DNA of 9,283 bases from positions 1-9,283 of the forward strand of contig CAZNLL010000142.1 in assembly GCA_964573885.1 (NCBI GenBank). Direction: 5' to 3'. Below, one piece after another: positions 5,106-9,283 of this stretch. The DNA is from CAZNLL01 sp964573885 (GTDB lineage: Bacteria > Desulfobacterota > DSM-4660 > Desulfatiglandales > Desulfatiglandaceae). Within the stretch, counting starts at the first letter, position 1. Every line of letters starts with the position of its first letter. The notes beneath the pieces are model-generated. The model was not told where the DNA came from and did no database searches. It saw only the letters and a program-made list of their open reading frames with translations. Made by a program: the position numbers and the translations under genes.

Positions 5106-6095
5106 CTATGCAAGCCCGATAGGGGTGGATGCGCCCCTGCTTGCAGTCCGGTCAGTAGATGTGCCGCATAGGCGGCCCTGCCAGGTATTCTTCCTCTCCA
5201 GTTTTTCCTGAATATAGTGCAGGTTCCGGGCTTTTTCTTGGGCCCAAGAGGGGGCTATAAGCTCGGATCTCACAGGATCTCCAGTAAGGCGATGAATGAC
5301 CATGTGTGACGGGATGCGTTCAAGAAAGTCCACCACCAGTTCCGCGTATTCATCCCTTTCCAGACACTGAAATTCTCCCCTTTGATAGCGCCTGGCCAGG
5401 GCGGTCCCTTCAACCACATACAGGAGATGGATCTTGACCCCTTGAACAGGGAGGTTGGATAGGAACCGGGCGGTTTCCCGGATCATCTTTGGGCTTTCCC
5501 CTGGCAGGCCCAAAATGACATGAGCACATATGTTCAGGCCCCATGTGCGGGCCATGAGGACGCTCCCTTCAAAACAGGCCACATCATGACCCCGGTTTAT
5601 TGTCTTGAGTGTGGCGTCATGGGCGGACTGGAGGCCGTACTCGATCCAGACGAGATAGCGGCTCTTATAGGCGGCCAGGAGACTCAGGATGTCCGTATCC
5701 ACGCAATCCGGCCTGGTGGCCACTGAAAGACCCACCATACCCTCGTGAGCGAGGGCCCGGTCATAAAGGGCTTTTAATCTGGGAACCGGGGCGTAGGTAT
5801 TGGTAAAGGATTGAAAATAGGCGATGAACTTCTTGGCCTTATAGCGCTGTTCAATAAAGCGCTTGGCCTTTAGGATCTGCTGGTCAATGGACATGCCCCG
5901 GTTTATCTTGGCCCCGGTGCCTGAGCCGCGGGAATCACAAAAGATGCAGCCCTCGGTAGAGAGGGTCCCGTCTCTATTGGGGCAACCGAGACCTGCATCC
6001 AGGGAGATCTTTTGCACCCGTTCCCCGAAGCGTTCCCTGAGGGTGGTGTTAAGGTCCCGATATCTTTTCACGACCCAGGTCTCCAAAAAAAGCAC
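5106..6095 (-). CDS. TIGR01212-family radical SAM protein (YhcC-like)
   Basis: This is a radical S-adenosylmethionine protein with an Elp3-like core. It matches E. coli YhcC/TIGR01212 along its length, as remembered: FGERVQKISLDAGLGCPNRDGT, then GCIFCDSRGSG, YFQSFTNTYAPV, GLSVATRPDCV, WIEYGLQSAHDATLKTINRG, HVILGLPGES, and GVKIHLLYVVEGT. The iron-sulfur ligands should be Cys38, Cys50 and Cys53 (C-x11-C-x2-C), an unusual spacing that is typical of this family. The substrate of the family is not known to me. About 329 residues is slightly long because of a polar tail (from about residue 305: GRLCGTSTDRTASRG). The start is a GTG at 6095 with no good Shine-Dalgarno. It keeps the conserved W-x-x-KRY-x-x-LN opening. 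A GTG at 6071 has GGAG nine bases upstream but would lose that Trp. Confidence 0.93.
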   Translation of the reverse strand: MLFLETWVVKRYRDLNTTLRERFGERVQKISLDAGLGCPNRDGTLSTEGCIFCDSRGSGTGAKINRGMSIDQQILKAKRFIEQRYKAKKFIAYFQSFTNTYAPVPRLKALYDRALAHEGMVGLSVATRPDCVDTDILSLLAAYKSRYLVWIEYGLQSAHDATLKTINRGHDVACFEGSVLMARTWGLNICAHVILGLPGESPKMIRETARFLSNLPVQGVKIHLLYVVEGTALARRYQRGEFQCLERDEYAELVVDFLERIPSHMVIHRLTGDPVRSELIAPSWAQEKARNLHYIQEKLERKNTWQGRLCGTSTDRTASRGASTPIGLA

Positions 6096-6105
6096 AGGTA
6101 ATTAA

Positions 6106-6138
6106 GGACCCCCAGTCGTGGGTCCCCTTTGGGGATCC
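6106..6138 (-). other. Two mutually exclusive hairpins in the leader of the radical SAM gene
   Basis: Read on the minus strand, GGATCCCC (6138-6131) pairs with GGGGACCC (6127-6120) with one A-C mismatch around an AAA loop. The same GGACCC (6125-6120) can instead pair with GGGTCC (6111-6106), a perfect 6-bp stem with an 8-base loop. The second hairpin ends 10 bases before the GTG start. No T run follows, so this is not a terminator. A role in translation control is possible but unproven. Confidence 0.35.
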
Positions 6139-6158
6139 CTAAAGAGGAATGTTTAAAT

Positions 6159-6188
6159 ATAGTAAGGAATGGGGGCAGGGAAGATCAA
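6159..6188 (-). promoter_or_regulatory. Weak candidate promoter for the radical SAM gene
   Basis: On the minus strand, TTGATC (6188-6183) and TACTAT (6164-6159) are 18 bases apart, each a 4 of 6 match to the sigma-70 boxes. The -10 lies in the most AT-rich part of the 122-base gap between the two minus-strand genes. The leader would be about 55 bases and would include the paired hairpins at 6106-6138. Confidence 0.25.
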
Positions 6189-6217
6189 GCTTTTTAAGAC
6201 AGAGGGCCCGGCCCCCT

Positions 6218-7048
6218 TCAGGGGGAGGACCGATCATACTCCGAGTGACGGATAGATCTGGCCGTATGCAGGGCCTTGAAAGATAAGATCAGGGCCAGGC
6301 AAGAGAACAAGAGACAGGAAACCCTGACCAAACCCCTCAAAAGGCTCCCCAGACCGGGGGAAAAGAGCGGATCCATTTGACCGGTTAAGGATACTTCTCC
6401 CGAGGGCGGGGCCACGGGCTTGGGCTTTTCCGAGGGCGGGGCAAAGGCTTTTTCTTCTTTTCTCAGGGGAAGGCGTGCAGTTTTCCCGGGCTCTTTCTTT
6501 TTCTGATGCCTTACCTCTCCTTTTGGATATTTCTCCAGGAGGCCTTCCCTAAGATACAGGGGGTCTTTATCCGCCGCCTTGGGACCCTCCTCCGTCACCT
6601 TAAGCGGTTTTTTTTCGCCCTCTTTCCGTTTTTGGTGCAAGGGTATGGTTTCAGAGGCCTTGGGCGCCTGCGTTGTTTCCTGGTGCTTGGGGGCCGGAGA
6701 GGTATCCGTGGCCGCTTCTTCCTCTACCGCGGGTTTATCCGTCGGGTTGGGAGTGTTCCCAAGAGGGCTCAAAAATTTTGAGTACATCCACCCTTCCCGG
6801 GTCGTCCCCTCCGCGTGGGGCAGAACCCGGTACCAGCCCTTATGCTCACCTTTTACGGTAACCTTTTCGGCAGGATAGAGTACTGTGATGATCTCAGCAT
6901 CCAACCTGGGGCCGGTCCTGAGGTTTACACCTTTGAGGACCACGCCTTTCCAGGGTTCGAAGCCGTAGGCGCTTGCAGCACAAAAAAGAACGACAAAGAC
7001 CGCCAGGGATAGAAGATGATACCTGCACCCCCTCGTTTTCTGCGTCAT
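6218..7048 (-). CDS. Exported SH3-domain protein with C-terminal membrane anchor
   Basis: The first 29 residues are a signal peptide: a basic start (MTQKTRGCRY), a hydrophobic core (LLSLAVFVVLFCAAS) and a likely cut near SAYG. Residues about 36-94 form a bacterial SH3 (SH3b) domain: GVNLRTGPRLDAEIITVLYPAEKVTV, then GWYRVL and GWMYSKFL. A long low-complexity linker rich in P, K, E and A follows (about 95-225), with a short repeat (APPSEKPKPV then APPSGEVSL). A single membrane helix sits at about 240-260 (LVRVSCLLFSCLALILSFKAL), followed by a basic tail. The likely topology is an SH3 domain in the periplasm, tethered to the inner membrane by the C-terminal helix. The plan resembles YgiM-type SH3-and-anchor proteins, but the linker is proline-rich rather than coiled-coil. 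GGGAGGAGGG precedes the ATG. The ligand, perhaps peptidoglycan, is inferred from SH3b domains generally. Confidence 0.85.
   Translation of the reverse strand: MTQKTRGCRYHLLSLAVFVVLFCAASAYGFEPWKGVVLKGVNLRTGPRLDAEIITVLYPAEKVTVKGEHKGWYRVLPHAEGTTREGWMYSKFLSPLGNTPNPTDKPAVEEEAATDTSPAPKHQETTQAPKASETIPLHQKRKEGEKKPLKVTEEGPKAADKDPLYLREGLLEKYPKGEVRHQKKKEPGKTARLPLRKEEKAFAPPSEKPKPVAPPSGEVSLTGQMDPLFSPGLGSLLRGLVRVSCLLFSCLALILSFKALHTARSIRHSEYDRSSP
6400..6442. repeat. Short direct repeat inside the SH3-protein linker
   Basis: The 13-base sequence CCGAGGGCGGGGC occurs at 6400-6412 and again at 6430-6442. The 30-base period equals ten codons, so the repeat is in frame and encodes the repeated APPS units. It looks like a local duplication within the low-complexity linker. 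Confidence 0.7.
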
Positions 7049-7329
7049 AGGTCCCTCCTCCCATCTCTATTAAGACGTTTACCTTGTACAAAGCATGAAA
7101 CGTGCCGAAAGGGGCCCCAGGCCTTTTGAGGGAGCGATAGGAACGCTGCAGGCGTCGTGCCGGAGCTTTTAAGGGAGAAAAGCGTCAAATCCTTGACAGA
7201 TTCAGGGGAGGTCTGCTGTCTCTTATCCCGGCGACCGGCCGGCCAAAATCCACCATCAAAATTCCCGATAGGCAATGATAATCGTTGATTTTGGGCACTC
7301 CCTGGTGGATCAGGGGCGGGGTTTTTGAG
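7049..7329. other. Divergent intergenic region between the SH3-protein gene and gatC
   Basis: No credible gene lies here. Next to the SH3-protein start is ACGTTT (7075-7080) facing AAACGT (7098-7103), with the perfect palindrome TTGTACAA (7084-7091) between them, slightly off centre. A TTGACA at 7193-7198 has no -10 at normal spacing. From 7243 onward there are overlapping inverted repeats: CCAAAATC (7243-7250) with GATTTTGG (7287-7294), and ATCCACCA (7248-7255) with TGGTGGAT (7303-7310). The left arms overlap, so only one pairing can form fully at a time. I recognise no known riboswitch or T-box sequence. Confidence 0.5.
7300..7326 (+). terminator. Weak terminator-like hairpin ahead of the gatC promoter
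   Basis: CCCTG (7300-7304) and CAGGG (7311-7315) form a 5-bp stem with a 6-base loop. A GC-rich spacer and TTTTT (7322-7326) follow. The T run is six bases from the stem, so termination would be poor. It competes with the TGGTGGAT pairing described for this region. Confidence 0.3.
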
Positions 7330-7357
7330 TTGAAAATGGAGGGGCATGTGCTAATAT
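7330..7357 (+). promoter_or_regulatory. Extended -10 promoter for gatC-gatA
   Basis: TTGAAA (7330-7335, 5 of 6) is followed after 16 bases by TAATAT (7352-7357, 4 of 6). TGC directly precedes the -10 box, giving the TGn extended -10 motif. Downstream is AT-rich (CTTTATTTTTC). A start near 7364 would leave a leader of about 30 bases before the gatC ATG. Confidence 0.5.
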
Positions 7358-7394
7358 TCTTTATTTTTCTTTGGCATGGAGGGTGAGTTAGAAC

Positions 7395-7697
7395 ATGGTG
7401 GAGCGGGGAAGCGGAAGAATCAGAAAAAAGGATGTCGCCGAGGTCGCCCGGCTGGCCGGATTGGACCTGGAAGAGGGACAAATCGCGCGGTATGCCGCAC
7501 AACTCGCCCAGGTGCTCGAATACATGGATACCTTGAAAGAGGTGGATACCCGAGGGGTAGAGCCTACCTTCCTCACCGTGCCTTTGAAGAACACCTGCCG
7601 GGAGGACGTGGTCGCCCCTTCACAGAAGGGGAGGGCCTTGGTTGACCACGCCCCTGAGAAAGAGAAAGACCTTTTTCTTGTGCCTAAGGTCATTTGA
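7395..7697 (+). CDS. gatC: Aspartyl/glutamyl-tRNA amidotransferase subunit C
   Basis: GatC is the small chaperone-like subunit that stabilises GatA-GatB in the enzyme converting Asp-tRNA(Asn) and/or Glu-tRNA(Gln) to the amide forms. It is 100 residues. The body starts at RIRKKDVAEVARLAGLDLEEGQ and runs through YAAQLAQVLEYMDTLKEVDTRGVEP to the REDVV segment and a typical C-terminal F-x-V-PKVI. The ATG at 7395 is preceded by GGAGGGTGA at good spacing. It gives a short extra N-terminus (MVERGSG) compared with most family members. The stop is separated by one base from the gatA start, so translation is probably coupled. Confidence 0.95.
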   Translation: MVERGSGRIRKKDVAEVARLAGLDLEEGQIARYAAQLAQVLEYMDTLKEVDTRGVEPTFLTVPLKNTCREDVVAPSQKGRALVDHAPEKEKDLFLVPKVI

Positions 7698-7698
7698 T

Positions 7699-9165
7699 AT
7701 GGACCTTTGCCAGTACCCTGCCCACAAGCTCCATACTTTGTTGAAAAGGCGCCAGGTATCGTCACTGGAGGTTACCCGATCGGTTTTGCAGCGTATTGAT
7801 CAGGTGGAACCCGAAGTGAACGCCTTTATCTCAGTGGGAAAGGGCTCTGCATTGGAGCAGGCAAAAGCGGCGGACAGGATGATTGCAAGGGGGGAAATAG
7901 GGCCATTTACGGGCATTCCTTTGGGAATCAAGGACATGATCAGTGTCCAAGGTGTGCCCACCACCTGCGGATCCCGAATGCTCACCCCTTACAGCCCGCC
8001 CTATGACGCCACAGTGGTCCAAAGGTTGCGGAGGACCGGTGCGGTGTTTGTGGGAAAGACCAACATGGATGAGTTTGCCATGGGCTCTTCCAATGAGACC
8101 TCCTTTTTCGGCCCTACCAGGAACCCGTGGAATTTGAGCCACGTGCCCGGGGGTTCAAGCGGGGGTTCGGCCGCGGCTACGGCGGCAAGGGAGTGTATCG
8201 CCTCCCTCGGTTCCGATACGGGCGGTTCCATCCGCCAGCCTGCGGCCTATTGCGGTGTGGTGGGCCTGAAGCCCACCTACGGCAGGGTCTCCCGGTATGG
8301 ATTGGTGGCCTTTGCCTCTTCCCTGGATCAGATCGGGCCCATGACGGTGGATGTCCGGGATTGTGCCTGGTTGCTGCAGGCCATCAGCGGGCATGATCCC
8401 CTTGATTCCACCTCCGTGCCGGGGGAGGTCCCGGATTACGACCAGGCCCTTGGAAGGGGCATAAAGGGCTGCAAGGTGGGCCTTCCTAAAGAGTATTTCG
8501 GGGAGGGCCTTGACCGGGTAGTAAAGGAAACCGCGGAACAGGCGGCGAGGGACCTGGAAACCCTGGGGGCCGATACGGTGGAGGTATCTCTGCCCCATAC
8601 GCCATACGGGGTGGCTGCTTATTACATCATCGCCCCGGCGGAGGCAAGCTCCAATCTGGCCCGCTATGACGGGGTGAGGTACGGGTTCAGGGCTGCGGAC
8701 GCCGGCGGACTCAATGAGATGTATACCAGGACCAGAACGAGCGGATTCGGGGAAGAGGTGATCCGGCGCATCATGCTGGGCACCTATTCGCTCTCAGCCG
8801 GATACTATGAGGCCTACTATAAAAAGGCATGCCAGGTGAGGACCCTCCTGATCAAAGATCTGCAAGAGGCGTTCAAGACCTGCCATGTGCTTCTTACCCC
8901 CGTGACCCCCTCTACACCGTTTAAGATCGGGGAAAAGGTGGATAATCCCTTGGCCATGTATTTGACCGATGTCTTTACCGTTTCAGCCAATCTGACCGGC
9001 CACCCCGGGCTCTCGTTGCCTTACGGCAGAAACCGCAATGGATTGCCCATAGGCATTCAACTCTTGGGAAATTATTTTGATGAGGCGTCCCTTTTGAACA
9101 CGGCCTTCGCCCTGGAGGAGCTGAAAAGGGACGGGGACGATGGGTTTCGAGACGAGAGTTTATGA
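7699..9165 (+). CDS. gatA: Aspartyl/glutamyl-tRNA amidotransferase subunit A
   Basis: GatA is the glutaminase subunit that releases ammonia for transamidation of misacylated tRNA. The amidase-signature catalytic triad is visible: Lys78 (PLGIKDMI), cis-Ser153 (PGGSSGGSAAA) and nucleophile Ser177 (GSDTGGSIRQP). These match the Lys-Ser-cisSer positions known for the family. GVVGLKPTYGRVSRYGLVAFASSLDQIGP follows, as expected, and GHPGLSLPYG with GLPIGIQLLG appears near the C-terminus. From the ATG at 7699 the protein is 488 residues, normal length. A longer frame from TTG at 7642 overlaps gatC and adds a non-family N-terminus, so I reject it. TAAGGT lies eight bases upstream, inside the end of gatC. 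No gatB follows directly; the next frame is an acyl-CoA synthetase. GatB must be elsewhere if the enzyme is complete. Whether the product is Asn-tRNA, Gln-tRNA or both cannot be told here. Confidence 0.97.
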   Translation: MDLCQYPAHKLHTLLKRRQVSSLEVTRSVLQRIDQVEPEVNAFISVGKGSALEQAKAADRMIARGEIGPFTGIPLGIKDMISVQGVPTTCGSRMLTPYSPPYDATVVQRLRRTGAVFVGKTNMDEFAMGSSNETSFFGPTRNPWNLSHVPGGSSGGSAAATAARECIASLGSDTGGSIRQPAAYCGVVGLKPTYGRVSRYGLVAFASSLDQIGPMTVDVRDCAWLLQAISGHDPLDSTSVPGEVPDYDQALGRGIKGCKVGLPKEYFGEGLDRVVKETAEQAARDLETLGADTVEVSLPHTPYGVAAYYIIAPAEASSNLARYDGVRYGFRAADAGGLNEMYTRTRTSGFGEEVIRRIMLGTYSLSAGYYEAYYKKACQVRTLLIKDLQEAFKTCHVLLTPVTPSTPFKIGEKVDNPLAMYLTDVFTVSANLTGHPGLSLPYGRNRNGLPIGIQLLGNYFDEASLLNTAFALEELKRDGDDGFRDESL

Positions 9166-9183
9166 AAACAGGAGGAACCTAGG

Positions 9184-9283
9184 GTGGATTTCGATGCTGT
9201 CTTTAATCCCAGGTCCGTTGCCATTATCGGCGCTTCTCTGGGTTTTGGAAAATGGGGCCAGTTTATTTAGGTACCCAAGCAAT
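9184..9283 (+). pseudogene. Start of NDP-forming acyl-CoA synthetase, interrupted by an in-frame TAG (window-truncated)
   Basis: A GTG at 9184, with GGAGG eight bases upstream, begins MDFDAVFNPRSVAIIGAS, then LGFGKWGQFI. This is the N-terminal CoA-binding Rossmann segment of ADP-forming acetate/acyl-CoA ligases (typical pattern: F-N-P-x-SVAVIGAS-x(4)-K-x-G). The frame then hits TAG at 9268-9270 (codon 29), while the family continues for several hundred residues. Thirteen more bases end the window. A +1 shift near the ATTTAG would keep the frame open. The choices are a real nonsense or frameshift mutation, a base error near a contig end, or a recoded codon. It follows gatA by 18 bases, so co-transcription is likely. 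The enzyme family makes ATP from acyl-CoA, which would fit an anaerobe that degrades organic acids. Confidence 0.6.

Noticed and set aside
6201..6225. CCCCC-TGAA-GGGGG hairpin at the end of the SH3-protein gene as terminator
   Set aside because: It overlaps the stop codon and is followed by GC-rich sequence without a T run.
7193..7226. TTGACA as -35 of a gatC promoter
   Set aside because: At 16-18 bases spacing the -10 matches are poor; TCTTAT is 22 bases away.
7274..7327. Short frame beginning MIIVDFGH
   Set aside because: It has only 17 codons and no ribosome binding site; the resemblance to a GMP synthase opening is too short to mean anything.
7642..7698. TTG start extending gatA by 19 residues
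   Set aside because: It overlaps gatC in another frame and adds residues outside the family; ATG 7699 has a ribosome binding site and fits family length.

Overview
The window looks like a chromosome segment from an anaerobic Deltaproteobacterium (Desulfobacterota). It has moderately high GC, EtfBA beside a FadR-like TetR regulator, a TIGR01212 radical SAM protein, an FmdB zinc ribbon, GatC-GatA, and the start of an NDP-forming acyl-CoA synthetase. No gene names the species, so the lineage is an inference from gene content and protein style. I see no transposase, phage gene or CRISPR array. It reads as ordinary core genome with some uncharacterised small proteins and unusual non-coding stretches.

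Left part (1-2392, plus strand): the C-terminal three quarters of a FadR/YsiA-type TetR regulator, then etfB and etfA. The three run in one direction with short gaps and end at a strong hairpin terminator. The probable logic is acyl-CoA-responsive control of the electron-transfer flavoprotein that takes electrons from acyl-CoA dehydrogenases. Facing them on the minus strand is an unrecognised protein with a single CPRC zinc-binding knuckle (2392-3024). A minus-strand intrinsic terminator sits about 20 bases upstream of its start codon, which looks like attenuation.

Centre (about 3080-5106): some 320 bases without a convincing gene, then a consensus-like promoter with a dyad over its -10 region, and a tRNA with anticodon CAT and encoded CCA. 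Three plus-strand genes follow: a putative HExxH zinc metalloprotein of unknown family, an FmdB-family zinc-ribbon protein, and an unrecognised helical cytoplasmic protein. A hairpin terminator closes this group and faces the convergent radical SAM gene.

Right part (5106-9283): two minus-strand genes, a TIGR01212/YhcC-type radical SAM protein and, upstream of it, an exported SH3-domain protein with a C-terminal membrane anchor. A 346-base divergent intergenic region carries several inverted repeats and an extended -10 promoter. The plus-strand pair gatC-gatA, separated by one base, encodes two subunits of the tRNA-dependent amidotransferase; gatB is not next to them. Eighteen bases after gatA an NDP-forming acyl-CoA synthetase reading frame begins, but it meets an in-frame TAG at codon 29, 13 bases before the window ends.

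No large new system is evident. The best leads are the terminator-led zinc-knuckle gene, the HELVH protein, the tRNA promoter dyad and the interrupted synthetase frame.
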